64,000 bases of DNA from assembly GCA_002189035.1 (NCBI GenBank), contig NEEC01000010.1, positions 1,550,001-1,614,000 on the forward strand, in the 5' to 3' direction. This DNA comes from Utricularia gibba. Its lineage: Eukaryota; Streptophyta; Magnoliopsida; Lamiales; Lentibulariaceae. The translations under genes and the position numbers were made by a program. The notes under the pieces are model-generated. The model was not told the DNA's origin. It was given only the letters and a program-made list of their open reading frames with translations, and did no database searches. Below are positions 1-12,272 of the stretch, one piece after another (position 1 is the stretch's first letter; each line of letters starts with the position of its first letter).

Positions 1-191
1 TCTAATGTATGTGGTGTGACGAGCGTGCAGTCAAACCAGGTTCTTCTTGGCACTGCATGATCCATGAGACAGCATCCTCTGGGGCTACGGCATCAAGCTT
101 CTATGTTATCCAGAGCAGTCAATCCTCAGTAAGCACCACTTAGTCTCAAGTGTTCCATCACCGCAGAGCAATAAAAAGAATTTCATAGGAA

Positions 192-422
192 TCATTGGAC
201 TGCTTTATGCGGATCAGTAGACCAATGCAAAGTCCGCTCCTTTTCATGGAATTGGAAGGCTGGAATGGGATACCAAATAGCACTAGCAGTACGCTGAAAA
301 ACGTTCGATATTTCAGAAAACAGTAGCAAGATGTTCGGACATTTCTGCCTTAAAGAAGATTCTGCCACCGTAAGGATGTATTTCGCACGCTTTTCCACCT
401 TGAGCTCCCCCATTTCTGTCAT
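192..422 (-). CDS. possible 5' coding exon, unrecognised protein
   Basis: An open frame on the minus strand begins at a true ATG at 422 and encodes a basic, helix-prone start (MTEMGELKVEKRAKYILTVA, then ESSLRQKCPNI). This N-terminus reads like real protein and recalls small plant proteins related to RNase P Rpr2-type subunits, but no zinc-binding cysteine pairs follow. After about residue 30 the reading looks less protein-like and may be intron. It lies head to head with the UXS gene, so the two could share an upstream region. I saw no clear donor site, so the 3' boundary is only where the frame closes. Low confidence. Confidence 0.25.
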   Translation of the reverse strand: MTEMGELKVEKRAKYILTVAESSLRQKCPNILLLFSEISNVFQRTASAIWYPIPAFQFHEKERTLHWSTDPHKAVQ

Positions 423-1009
423 CTATGCAACCATCCATCTCAAGATTCAAAATTGAAAACATTCTTCCATCGACAGATTCAAATCATAGACAACAGCCAG
501 GAAAAAACATAACCGGAAAAACCTGAATTGCATACGAGCCAATTACGCTATCAAAAACTCATCGCGTATCCAATTTCCAAGGTAACCTTTACCACGGAAG
601 ACTGCGTGGAGGTGAGGCCCTCTCGTGATCAGGTTTTGAATTTTAACGGGGGTGAAAGAACCTTTTTTTATTGTTTGTCGAAGTGGGTGGATAAAAACCC
701 CAGAAATGGCATACCCCACTTTCAAACTGGACACTGAATGCCTTGGGCCCTTGGCTTCCTGTCTGTTGTTCAGAGAGGTTATTGCTTAGCTGCAGCTATG
801 GAGTGCAAAGTAGCTCACAATTTTTCCATTCTACGCAAACAAACACAAAGTTCTTTCTTTTCCTCAACTTCGATCTGCCATTAGCTCAGAGATCAACACC
901 ATCCCAGATCCTATTGTATTTGAAGTTTGTTTTTACGCGTGATTGCGTAATTGTTGAAGTTCACAATTTTCAGTGTGGTTGTCGGAATCCCGATCACCCC
1001 TCTTCATCG

Positions 1010-3232
1010 ATGAAGCAACTGCATAAGCAGTCTACAAGCGCCCGTAAGGATGAGGAGATGCCGTTTCATGAAACCCCGCCTTCCTCGCCAAAATCCTACA
1101 AGAACCCTAGATCCATCCCGCGATCACTCAATTACATTATCAAAGAGCAACGCCTTCTGTTTGTTTTCCTCGGGATCTTGATTGGATCCACATTCTTCGT
1201 AATTCAGCCTGCGCTTTCCCGTCTTTCCTCTTCAGAAACTCGCGTTCGAATTTCCAGCACGTTCCGTGAATCAATTGATACCTATGGCAATCAAAACCGG
1301 TATGTTTATCGGGCAGGTAGGGTCCCGGCAGCGATTGGGAATCGGAGGAAACGGATTCTTGTTACTGGTGGAGCTGGGTTTGTGGGGAGCCATTTGGTTG
1401 ATAAGTTGATCTCCAGAGGGGATGAAGTTATTGTGATTGACAATTTTTTTACTGGAAGAAAGGAGAATGTGGTGCATTTGTTTGGGAATCCAAGGTTTGA
1501 GCTTATTAGGCATGATGTGGTGGATCCAATTTTGCTGGAGGTGGATCAGATTTACCATTTGGCTTGCCCTGCTTCTCCTGTGCATTATAAGTATAATCCA
1601 GTCAAGACAATCATATCCTTTTGTACTTGTTTATCTGCTTAGGTTGTCTTGTGTGCACCTTCTGCTGCAATATGGATCATTGGCATGTTGTATCTGCTGA
1701 CTCTGTTCTGTTCTCATGGATATATTTTTCTGTAGAGTGATTTGCGTCATACTGTAAATGAGCTTGGTGTCCTTGACATATGATAACAAGACAAATGTCA
1801 TGGGAACACTGAACATGTTGGGTCTTGCTAAGAGAATTGGAGCAAGGTTCCTCCTTACTAGCACAAGTGAAGTTTATGGTGACCCTCTGGAGCATCCTCA
1901 AAAGGAGACATATTGGGGACATGTGAACCCAATTGGTGAGTAATGCTATTTATTTGGTACCACTCCTGGTTCTCTGGCTAAAATCATGGTTATCAGGTGA
2001 AAGGAGCTGCTACGACGAAGGAAAGCGGGTGGCTGAGACATTAACAATGGATTATCATCGTGGTGATAATGTTGAGGTATATTATTCATGATGCAATTTG
2101 GAGATTCTAAGTATGAGAAATTTTGTTTGTCTGGCAGAGCATTCAAGTGGTTCTCAGGGAGGATTTTCTTCTACTTCTAATATCGTCATCATCTAACATA
2201 ATTTCCCATGCTTGTCATTGAAGACAAGTGATGCTCAAGTGTAGTAAACCATGTGACATGATTGTTTCCATAAGTAATGCATGCAAATATGGGTTGCTAC
2301 TTGTAACATATAGCATCCTTTTCCCATAATGCAGGTGCGGATCGCTCGTATTTTTAATACTTACGGACCTCGTATGTGTTTGGATGATGGTCGTGTTGTT
2401 AGTAACTTTGTTGCACAGGTTTGTTTGATTCTCTATCTATTTGAGCCAGTTCAAGAGCTGGTCGTATACTGAGATGGATATGATAATGCTTTCTTCTTGC
2501 AGGTTATAAGGAAACAGCCCATGACAGTCTATGGAGATGGCAAACAAACCCGAAGCTTCCAGTATGTATCTGACCTGGTACGACCTTCTGCCTTGCCCCC
2601 ATATGAACAGTCTGTTCCTGAATATGTCGATGGATTATTTCACCATTCAACATAAGAAACCACGAGTTTTGATAAATATATCACAGAAAAACAGGAGCAC
2701 TCTCTCAATTCTGCATATGAGCCTAGTGATTCTGTTGCTTGCTTCGTTTTGGCATATGAATTAGACTCCAGTTCACGGATTCACCTGCTAGAAAAACCCA
2801 TAGCAGCTCATGCATTCATATCCTGTTTGTGACGCAAGGTTGATGGATTAGTGGCTTTGATGGAAAGTGAGCACATAGGACCATTCAACTTGGGAAATCC
2901 AGGAGAATTCACAATGCTGGAGCTTGCTGAGGTGGGAACATTTCTTTTTCTTCAGAATCGTTTGCAGTTGAAAAAGTTGATTCTTATTGTCTCCACAGGT
3001 AGTCAAAGAAACCATAGACCCCATGGCGACCATTGAGTTCAAACCAAACACAGCTGATGATCCCCATCAAAGGAAACCAGACATCACTAAAGCCAAAGAG
3101 CTCCTCCACTGGGAGCCCAAGATCTCGTTGCAGGAGGGTCTCCCGCGAATGGTCGACGACTTCAGGAATCGCATCATCAACGAAGACGAAGGAAAAAACG
3201 GTGGATGGCCATCGCCCAAACGATACATATGA
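1010..3232 (+). CDS. UXS1: UDP-glucuronic acid decarboxylase, type II membrane form (UXS1-like)
   Basis: Converts UDP-glucuronate to UDP-xylose for cell-wall and glycoprotein synthesis; membrane-anchored members act in the Golgi lumen. Exons: 1010..1612, 1788..1935, 1997..2076, 2335..2418, 2503..2577, 2839..2931, 2999..3232, giving 438 residues, about the usual length. The ATG at 1010 starts MKQLHKQ, as in Arabidopsis UXS1; the same frame is open back to 743, but that part is not protein-like. Visible are a basic cytosolic N-terminus, one membrane segment (residues 49-65), the Rossmann motif GGAGFVG (120-126) and the short-chain dehydrogenase Tyr256/Lys260 pair (YDEGK). Intron 1 is an AT-AC U12-type intron; the others are GT-AG. 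All phases close exactly. The paralogue assignment is from remembered family sequence. Confidence 0.95.
1613..1787 (+). other. U12-type AT-AC intron in UXS
   Basis: The intron starts with ATATCCTT directly after codon ATC (Ile201) and ends in AC at 1787. TCCTTGAC at 1770-1777 matches the U12 branch consensus, with the branch adenosine at 1776, 11 bases before the 3' end. Only these boundaries restore the family sequence [13 protein letters not shown]; no GT-AG pair near the junction does. Confidence 0.88.
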
Positions 3233-5678
3233 GGATGCATTTGATCCATCATCTTGGTATGTGTATAAAAAAGCCACTGCTTTCATGAGCAACATGTTAA
3301 CAAACTGCTGAGTTATATATTACTCTTTATTGATTTCAAACTCCTGCTGTCTTTAACTATGTTTTAAAACATGTATTACAAACCGAACCGGTTCGGTTCA
3401 AATTTCATCAAAATCGAATTTTGATTGATCAAAAAAAGGATGATAACCGTAACCAAAAGTGGAACGTAATAATGATTACTATTTAGATATAATATTTTAT
3501 AAAATGGAAAAACGTGTTAAAAATTGGTTAACCGGTTTAAGTCGTCAACGGGTTTGACAACACGTGTCTATATTGGGCTTCCAATTTTCACCCAAAAGCC
3601 CTAGTAGTTTGTTTTCCCCAATTAATTTTTTTAGGTCGAAAAAAAAAAAAAAACACTTGATGCTGATGTGGGTGGAATCTGTAGAGGATAAGATAAAAAT
3701 CCCAGATACCATTTTTAATTTGGAATTTATTTTAAATTATAAGCTCAATTTGTGATTACACCCTATTTAATCTAATGATTCATGATTGAATCGAAGAATG
3801 CATTTAATTTAGTATAATTAAAAATTTTTGAATTCAATTTAATCGATTATTAAAAGTATGTGTTACTAAATTGAAAAATCTGTGTTTTTAAAATAATGTT
3901 TGGACCACTCCGTCTCTTAATATCTTATGAGATCCTCCCCCACAAATCAAATCTAGAACATGTGCTGACTGATAATTATCAATATTTTATTTTCTAGTAT
4001 TAAATAATTAATTATGTGCCCACGTAATATCATAAGAAATTCAATCCAGAATATTTAATTGCAATTTTTCGATTAAACATGATCACCTACGCTATGAACT
4101 GCCGTAAATATTTCGTATTTATTTTCAGTTAAATAATGATAATATTTAAATTTAATTCCCAACGTGGACATCGTATACTGTAAAATAATGACCACGCTTA
4201 AAATTGCAATGCCTTCGATGTCGAGGGCAAGGGGGTAAATATTTAAAAATGGGCCCATGCTGGCCCACCTATCGGGCCCATCCCACTTTACAGCCCATCA
4301 CTATGACGTCTAAACAAAGCAGCCACAAATAAATGCATCTGTGGACTGTGTTATTACAATATATAACACATGTTAGAAAAAAAATAAATTCAATTTTTTT
4401 TCTACAAATTTTAATAAAAACTTACATTTTCTATGCTATGAATTTAGACAACATGTTTAATATATTAATTGAATATTTTTGGAATTTTAATTTCAAAAAA
4501 CCGATGCAATGCTTTTTCTTAATCCGCATTCTGCAAATTTCCTCTTTCTTGAGGAAGTGACAGCAAATTGCGTATGGATCCATCCTATTGTTCATTAAAA
4601 CATTAAAAAATGGATGATATTACACGTACGGAGCATATTTAATTTAATAAAATAATTAAATATAATATTTCAAGTTGAATGAAACAGAATCTTGATGCAT
4701 TCACATTATGCCATTATTATTCATCATTTGTGTCATAAATAGAAAAAAAATGCAATCATTAAATAGAAAATTCATACATCTTATTTATTCCAAAAAAGGA
4801 TGATTTATTAGTATAAAGGGAGGATTAATGGATTCGAATACAATAAATCAATATTTTAGAAATATTAAATTAGTATGAATGAGTAACTAATTTATTGAAA
4901 ATTGTGTATAATAAATTGTATAGTTACAGTTAGATATAACTAATTATTTTATTTAAACAACATTTTATTAATAAAAAAATTAGTATAAGGGGACCTCTAG
5001 TGACAAGTCTCCCTTGTCTGACATCGCTCCACTATTCGAACGGTTTTGATTGAAACAATTTATGTGTTTAAAAATACCTTTATATAAGTAATTTTATTAT
5101 CAAATATAAATTATTTTCAAGAAAACTGCATATACTCGACTTTTGTTTTATCAGAAGCATTTTTCGAAAAGGAATCAAACATAATGTTTATGAGACATGA
5201 GAAGAATAAAAGGATAATTTTTATTAAGTCATTTTGAAAAGTAAACATCTTGATTTTATATCTTTTTTTATACATACGATGATTATTTTCCTCATATATT
5301 CAAGGGATGTTGCATATTTTTCTAATACATCCGTTTTTCTTCAAGAGTAAAATACGGCAATTAACATATTTTCCGAGTTTTTTTTTTGTTGATTATTTTA
5401 AAAGTCAAAAGTTCCAATTTGGTTGGTCGTCATCCTCCAGCCATCCCCCGTGACGTGTACAAATGAGGAAGGGGGCGGGCCCACGGGGGAGAATTAAATT
5501 ATGGAGTGAAGACCTCGCGGTCGCCCAAGAAGTTGGAGGAATGGAAAGGTTGTGGGGGATAGTATTCGACGACATGCCTTTGCCTTGTTTAATGTTTATA
5601 TAAATAGAACACAACAACGGGGGTTTACTTCTACTTTTAGCAACAACTGCTTCCAAAATGGGGGTGGGGAGGAGGGGG
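3233..5678. other. AT-rich intergenic region
   Basis: About 2.4 kb between the convergent 3' ends of UXS (+) and the small 92-residue gene (-). It is strongly AT-rich with oligo(A) and oligo(T) runs. No credible gene, tRNA or transposon termini were found. The only distinctive element is an 18-bp perfect palindrome at 3381-3398. Confidence 0.6.
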
Positions 5679-6292
5679 TCACGGCCGTGTTGTCGAGGTG
5701 GCGCTTCGTTTACCGTCATCGCCCGCTCGTGTCTTCTTGGAGTAGTTCTGGAAGAATTCCTTGTTCTCTTTCTCCAGCTCTTGCCACACTGCCCGCGTTC
5801 AATGAACCACGCCCAAAACGACAAAACAACACAAACCTCACATCAGGCCGCCACGCCACGGGATTATCAATAGCAAGACTGACTGATACAAACAAACCCA
5901 CCTGTCTATTTCTATTCTAACACACACACACACAAACAGACACACATGGCATGTGATTGGGAGGAAGAAAAGGTCTCCCATTTGGGTTAGTGTGGAAGGG
6001 ATTTGGTCTTACCGGTGGCGGTGACGACGGGCTTGATGTTTGCATGCTTGGAGAGGACCTCCATGCACTCCTCTTTGCTCATCTTGAATACCATGCACTC
6101 CTCGATCAGATGGTGCACCTGCATTCTCAGACAACAACCCCCCATCATCGGAACTGCTCTGCTGCAACAACACACACACACACACACACACAGACTGTGT
6201 AAAAGCATCAGAGTGGGGGAGAAAGGTACCTTGTGGATGTACGCGGCGGAGGAGGAGGAGGAGGACGGGGAGGAAGGAGCGGCGGATCCCAT
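5679..6292 (-). CDS. small conserved plant protein of unknown function (92 residues)
   Basis: Exons in transcript order: 6292..6230, 6118..6013, 5788..5679, closing in phase to 92 residues. After a Ser/Ala-rich start (MGSAAPSSP...), the core reads YIHKVHHLIEECMVFKMSKE, then ECMEVLSKHANIKPVVTATV and WQELEKENKEFFQNYSKK. This matches an unnamed family I recall from many flowering plants, usually 80-100 residues, with a conserved KHANIKP block and an acidic/basic helix ending in FF-Y. There is no signal peptide, membrane segment or recognised domain. Intron 1 carries a (CA)n microsatellite. The neighbour upstream on the same strand is eEF2. I do not know its function. Confidence 0.82.
5921..5947. 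repeat. (CA)n microsatellite, interrupted
   Basis: An interrupted CA dinucleotide tract within intron 2 of the small 92-residue gene. Confidence 0.85.
6169..6193. repeat. (CA)n microsatellite
   Basis: About 12 uninterrupted CA repeats inside intron 1 of the small 92-residue gene. A likely polymorphic marker locus. Confidence 0.95.
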
Positions 6293-6884
6293 TGGTAAGG
6301 TAAGGAAGAAGGTAAGGAAGAGAAGAGAGGAGGATAGGAGGGGGCGAGATGGAGGATCTTTAAAGGTGGGGGAGGGGGCCGGGGGGCGGATTCCTGTAAT
6401 CGACCGACAAAAATGAGCCAGTGGGCTGCGACATGCATGTGTTGTGGCTGACGAGTGATTGGCAAAAGAAGGAACCACGTCTTATTTTCTCCTCCTCGTA
6501 AAACTAAAACCTTGATGCCACGTATATACCATCCAAATGGATTTATATTAATAATAAATCCATGTACCTTTTTGTTCCAACTGTAAAGTAAATACTCCGG
6601 CCGCCGGTCGACCGGATTTAGAATCCCATATACACAGAGACTTCAAACATTAAGATTTTGCAGTGCAGAGGCAGCACGTGGGAAGATATTTTGACTCCAG
6701 TCCAATGGCAAAATATCTTTGCAAGAGACATAAATATCCCACGGAAAGTATCCAAGAAAGGTTATCCATGTCGTCCGAATCCCAAGCACTGTGTTTCACG
6801 CGATCAAGCAAAAATACTACAACAGACGGCGCTACAGCAGCGGCACAGGGAAGAAGAGCAGTCCATCTCCCACTGGTGTATTAC
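6293..6884. other. promoter of small gene and eEF2 3' flank
   Basis: About 590 bases between two same-strand genes. Bases 6293-6400 are purine-rich and GC-rich on the + strand and form the 5' leader of the 92-residue gene. The rest must include the eEF2 3' UTR and terminator. No separate gene is seen. Confidence 0.6.
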
Positions 6885-9599
6885 TTACAGCTTATCTTCG
6901 TACTCGGAGAGTGGTGTCATCTGCTCCTTCAGCCCCTTCCTTTTACGGATTTCTGCGACCAGAGTGGCGGCCTGGGAGCCGCTTTCCAGGGGGTCGGACG
7001 ACATTATGTCCCAGTGGTCAAAGACGCACTGGGGAAGGCTTGCCCGGAAGTTGCGGCTCGGAGTGTGCTAGAGAAACCGAATGACTCGACCACCGGCAAG
7101 TAAGCCTTGATGTTGTAGAGGGGAGTACCAGGCCTCTGCATCTCCTCGAAAACATGTCCACGTTTCTGATTCAAGACACTGTAAATTCCACCGAGAGCTT
7201 GCTCCGGGGCTTGGATTTCCACAAGATAAACGGGTTCCAGTAGACGGGGCTTGGCAGTAAGCTGAGAAGCATAAACAACCCTTCTTGCGGTGGGGATGAC
7301 TTGGCCACCGCCCCTGTGAATGGCATCGGCATGGAGAACGACATCACAGACTTCAAAGCAGATGCCCCTCATGTTTTCTTCGGCTAGGGGCCCTTCCTTG
7401 GATGCCCACTGGAAACCAGCAACCACAGAATCCTTGATTTCATTAAGGTATTGGACTCCCTTGCACATGTCCACGACCATGTTTGGACCGGTGGTTTCTG
7501 GGCCAAAGCACCATATCTTCTTGGCCAGCTCCTTGTCCCAGCCAAACTCCTCAGCCAAGATCTTTGAACGGATCTTGGGATCATCCCTTGGGCCAATACG
7601 GCCATCATCGATGGCTTCAGCAAGGCCATCTTCCAATGGCCTAGCTTCCATGTACAAGCGATTGTGCTTGTTGGGAGATTTGCTCATTACAGTACGTGTT
7701 GATCTTTCCAGAACTGTCTCACGGAAGGAAACTACTGGATCGGATTTTACAATTTCAGCACCACCCATGAAGTCGTCCTGCAAGTCTTTCAGGCAGATCT
7801 CGAGGTGAAGTTCTCCCGCTCCAGCTATGATGTGTTCCCCAGACTCCTCAATACTACAGACAACCATGGGATCTGATTTGGCCAAACGCTTCAGTCCTTC
7901 TACAAGCTTTGGCAAGTCAGATGCAACCTTGCATTGTACAGCCACACGGACGACTGGCGAGACAGAAAACTTCATTGCTCGAATGGGATGAGCATCCACT
8001 TCCTTTTCATTGGTGAGGGTTGCATTCTTAGTGATGAACTGATCCAATCCAACCATAGCTACTGTGTTCCCACAAGGCACATCCTCAACTGTCTCTTGTC
8101 TCTTACCCATCCAAATAACGGTTCTCTGTACACTCTTGACATACAAGTCTTTCTTTTCTCCGGGGACGTAATTGGGGCCCATGATTCTCACCTTCATACC
8201 TGTAGAGACTTTCCCAGAGAACACACGACCAAAAGCATAGAACCTTCCCTTGTCAGAGGCTGGTATCATCTTAGACACATAGAGCATGAGAGGCCCGTCA
8301 GGATCACAATTCCTGATAGCATTGGCATAAGCATCATCAAGAGGCCCCTCGTACAAGTTCTCTACTCTATACTTCTGGGCCTTTCCAGGGGAAGGGAGAT
8401 GAAATATCATCATCTCCAGGAGTGCACTACTAGCTGGAAGCCAAGTTTGCATCACACGCTTCATCAAAGCCTTTCCCATTAAATCCTTCTCTTCTGACTT
8501 CATTGTGACACCAAGTTTTTGTAACATTGGCCACAGTTTGTCTTTCTTGTCATTCATGCAAGTAGAGATAATCTGCTTGATAGGCTCATAGCAAAACTGC
8601 ACAAAACCACGCTTGCAAGTGGGAGAACCAGTGTTTTTGGAAGTCCATTTCCTAGTAGAAGGATCAAAGAAATTCTCTCCCCAAAGTCTCTCCATCATCT
8701 TGGCCTCATCTACTCCAAATTTGGAAGCATACATCTTGGCAAAGTTTGTCAAGGTAAATGCCCATCCGTGCAAACCAGCAGAAAACGCAACAGTGCCCTT
8801 TTCAGGATAAACTTGAACATCGCCAAGCAATGGATCTTCATATGTCGCCATGATGACATTGGCGTTCTCAATAACCCTCTGGAAAGTTTGGTAGGCCTCT
8901 TCTCCCTCAACCTGCAGTTCAAGGAAACATCTATCCATCTTATTGACAGTCAAAACAGGCCGAATTCTCTCTCCAAGAGCTTGTCGCAGGACAGTTTCTG
9001 TCTGAACACATACACCTTCTACACAGTCCACCACAACCAGAGCTCCATCAGTAATCCGGAGGGCAGCAGTCACCTCAGAAGAGAAATCAACATGTCCAGG
9101 AGAATCTATGAGATTAATGAGATACTCGTTTCCTTGACGTTCTCCCTTGTAGTTCTTCAAGGATTCATCAGACATTTCATAGTAGAGAGAGATACCAGTA
9201 GATTTAATAGTGATACCACGTTCTGCTTCATCAGCACGTGTATCAGTCATTCTAACATCCCCAGCAACTTCTTGGGCAATAATACCAGCGGCAGCAACGA
9301 GGGAGTCCGTGAGAGTTGACTTCCCTGTATATCACGAAAGAAATTACTTCAGAATATGCCAAAGCCTCTCCAGACTCTGAACTCCTGCAAGTAGTCTCAG
9401 AAAATAAAGAAATGTCGCAGCTACGTACCATGGTCAACATGGGCGATGACGGACATGTTACGTATGTTATCCTTGAGGTCCATAATTTTACGGAGCTCAT
9501 CTGCAGTAAACTTCACCTGCAGAGAATAAGTTTTACTAGTTAAAATCCAGAAAAATACTAGCAATTTGCACACAAACATAAAAAATCTGCACTTACCAT
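6885..9599 (-). CDS. eukaryotic translation elongation factor 2 (one-base deletion near 3' end)
   Basis: The cytosolic GTPase that translocates the ribosome. Coding exons: 9599..9597 (only the ATG), 9516..9429, 9324..6885. The intron directly after the start codon is a family trait in plants. Visible are AHVDHGKST (P-loop), [12 protein letters not shown], and near residue 700 the diphthamide loop [10 protein letters not shown]. The 2,531 coding bases are one short of 844 codons. A lost C in the run at 7031-7034 shifts the frame after SGQAFP, giving a premature stop at 7004; adding one base restores the family C-terminus ending PLSEYEDKL and 843 residues. A second intron probably lies in the 5' UTR (about 9640-10244). 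Essential and otherwise intact, so the lesion is probably an assembly error. Confidence 0.97.
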
Positions 9600-10365
9600 C
9601 TTCAAAAGTTTTCAAGTTCGGTGGCTACCAACAAAATATGCAGACCCTTCAAACCAGTGACCTGTCATTTGAATAGCAGATACTCAAATGTAATGACTGA
9701 ATTTAACATCTGTCCTAATCAAGTAAAACAGAAGATATCTCAAAGGCATAAAACACCACAGATCCACAGAGAAATCAGCATGAAAGTTAGCTGCACAAAT
9801 CAAGCTACGGAACAACACAAAATATCAAGCTCGTTAATTCCGTCTCCTCACAATAAATCTTGGATCAGTAGAAACATCAATATCACAACAATCCACAAAT
9901 CTACAACAATTCAAGAAGGAGAATTCGAGGTGGCAGAATTCATAGCCGAGTTCCAACTTTTTTCTATGCATCCCTACGAACCTACTCATGTTAGAAGGAA
10001 ATCAATATCCATCTTTCAACTTAAGAGATACAAACATGCTACGTTTATCAATCAAGTCCACCTCACAGTAATAGATCCACCAAAAACTTTCAAATTAAAA
10101 CCGGAAAGCAACTCATCAGCAAGATAATCAAGAAAAGATCAATAATAAAAAATCTCATATCCACACATCAAGGTATTTCAAAGCAGAGATCATATCACCC
10201 ACCCAAAAACACGAAGATGAAGAGAATCAGAATTTCAACTCACCACGAAGCCTTACAGACAAAAAGGCAGTCTAAACAAGGGACTTGAAGCCGCAATGAA
10301 GACTGATGCTGAAACTTGGGGGCATAAACAACAGGCAGCAAGCGCACGCCAAATCTGAAATCCAC

Positions 10366-10373
10366 AAACCCTA
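10366..10373 (-). promoter_or_regulatory. telo-box (AAACCCTA) upstream of eEF2
   Basis: AAACCCTA lies about 120 bases upstream of the inferred first 5' UTR exon of eEF2. Telo-boxes are enriched in plant promoters of translation-machinery genes such as eEF1A and ribosomal proteins. The motif is seen; the function is inferred. Confidence 0.5.
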
Positions 10374-10399
10374 CCCGAAACTAAGGGTATAAAAGTAAT

Positions 10400-11171
10400 T
10401 CTATAGCTGGACCTTCATCATCTCTTTTTTCTATTGGAAAATGGAATGTAAATTTCAACATATTTATTAATTCAATTTCTAATTAATATTCACAATTCCG
10501 AAAAAATTTCAAATTTGATTCAAAAAACGAAGAAATCGCCAAATTTTAAAGAAATTTTGGGAAAATTTTATGTAGGAAAAAAAATTAAAATCCGAAGTGT
10601 AACCTCATAAAGTTGGTACTACAAAATAGTATCGATCACTCTTGTTATTCTCTCATACATTTAATTAAAATTTTTTATTTGAGAATGATCACTTTTTTAA
10701 CATGATCAAGAAAGGATTATCAAATTTTTAGTAGATTCAACGTAAGGCTTTTTCAGAATTTTCCTGTACTGTGTTTTTCTTTTTTTCGAATCCGCAAATT
10801 CGGATCCGACCCAATCCCAAATATTTCAATAGTAGTCACCACCAAGAATTCCCAAAAGACTAACATAAGATCATAATCGAGACCAAATCTTAATCGTGCG
10901 AGTAGTTGGCTCATTTCTCCATAAATGTGGTTCAGTACAAGACAGTAGTATGCACATCAAATACAACGCCATGCTGCTAGATCCACGAATGAATTTGAGT
11001 GTTTGCCCTGTTTGATACTGTATGCACATTTGAGGTCAGGGATCCATTTTATTCTACATGAAGGTGTGGTATTATGTACTTCTACCTCAGTAGATCATCG
11101 AGTGGCGAGGCAAGACGAACTGGGGTGTGCACGCCTTCGAAATACAAGGAAGCACATACCTGGAGATCTTG
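10400..11171. other. AT-rich intergenic region
   Basis: Between the eEF2 promoter and the DUF2358 gene. No coding signal seen. It should hold the eEF2 distal promoter and the DUF2358 3' UTR. Confidence 0.5.
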
Positions 11172-12029
11172 CTATGTACAGGTTGCAAAACCATCTTGAT
11201 AGAGCATCATGTTTTCACCATCATCAAGTGTTGTTCTTACGGCCTGGTACAGTTTGATCCATGAAGGAGAGCAGTGATGAACACGGTTCGATAGGAAGGT
11301 CGGATTCAAGCCACCGGGGCCAGCGGCAACCAAATCAAAGAAAGAAGCTTCAGCAGGCTTCAATGGCAGCACGAAGGCAAAATTATCAATCCTGTGTTCG
11401 TATATCTTCCCATTTCTGTCCAATTTGTATCTGGAGGTTCCCTGAAACTGTCCTCTGGATTCCCAAGGCACACGAGGGACACCCGTCAAATTCCATCTTA
11501 TCAGAATCACAGTCTCAAGCGGCTGCCATATTCTCACCACATCTAGAGAAATCTCCTTAAACAGTATTCTGCTTTGAAATCTCAATGCCCAGAATATCAA
11601 CCTGTAGTTCTCTATACCAGTGAATGTGCTCAATGGATCCCTATACGTGATGTCGTCGCTGAAAAGTCATCCGAATGAGAAAACTCAGCATCCATTCTCT
11701 CCAGTTTCCAATCACTAACACAAACAAGAAACGTACGCGTACCGGTAAATGTCGAAATTGAGATCTCTGGTGAAGGCCAAAGGGAGGTCTTCGCGGAGGG
11801 TGGTGATCGCCAACCCTAAATTCACGTAAAATTCATCTTTCCCCTGGCTCTTCTTCTCGTCCTCCGCCAAATTCACAGAGGCGGTTACGGTGACCGGAAA
11901 AACCACCGGATGACGAAGGGAAGCGGAGGAAGAGGAAGAAAAAGGAAGGGCAACGGCAGCGGAGGGCTTGTTGTCTCTGGAAGGCTGGATAAGCGATGGA
12001 GGAGAAAGTCTTGGAAGAATGTTAGCCAT
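11172..12029 (-). CDS. DUF2358 chloroplast protein
   Basis: Two exons, 12029..11743 and 11658..11172, joined in phase inside an Arg codon, give 257 residues. The first 50 or so residues are rich in Ser, Pro and Ala and poor in acidic residues, as in a plastid transit peptide. The DUF2358 core follows: LREDLPLAFTRDLNFDIYR, then DDITYRDPLSTFTGIENY and a WNLTGVPRVPWE block. The family is found in plants and cyanobacteria and has no settled function; it is SnoaL/NTF2-like in character. The ATG at 12029 is genuine (MANILPRLSP). The gene lies 243 bases downstream of the RH22 stop on the same strand. Confidence 0.88.
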
Positions 12030-12272
12030 TTATCGGTTTCCTCAGGGCGCACCCAGCACAACTCTGAACCAGAGATTCTTCAAAAGGGTATTTACACTAC
12101 TTTTGCAAATTTTGAGGGTCATAAAAGAAATATCATGTAACTTTTGGACCACAAATGTCAATAGATACAAAAGTTTTGTAAGAATTGTTTAATCGTTCTA
12201 ACACTATGCTACAAGACTGGGGAGAAGAGGAGAGCTGAATCATGGAGCAGTGTCACCACAGTTTGTGGCTGT

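Noticed and set aside
743-1009. In-frame extension upstream of the UXS start
   Set aside because: No conserved residues; family proteins begin at MKQLHKQ (1010), so this is 5' UTR that happens to be open.
5987-6478. 163-codon single frame over the small gene
   Set aside because: It runs through introns and the leader; splice signals and family pattern support the three-exon 92-residue model.
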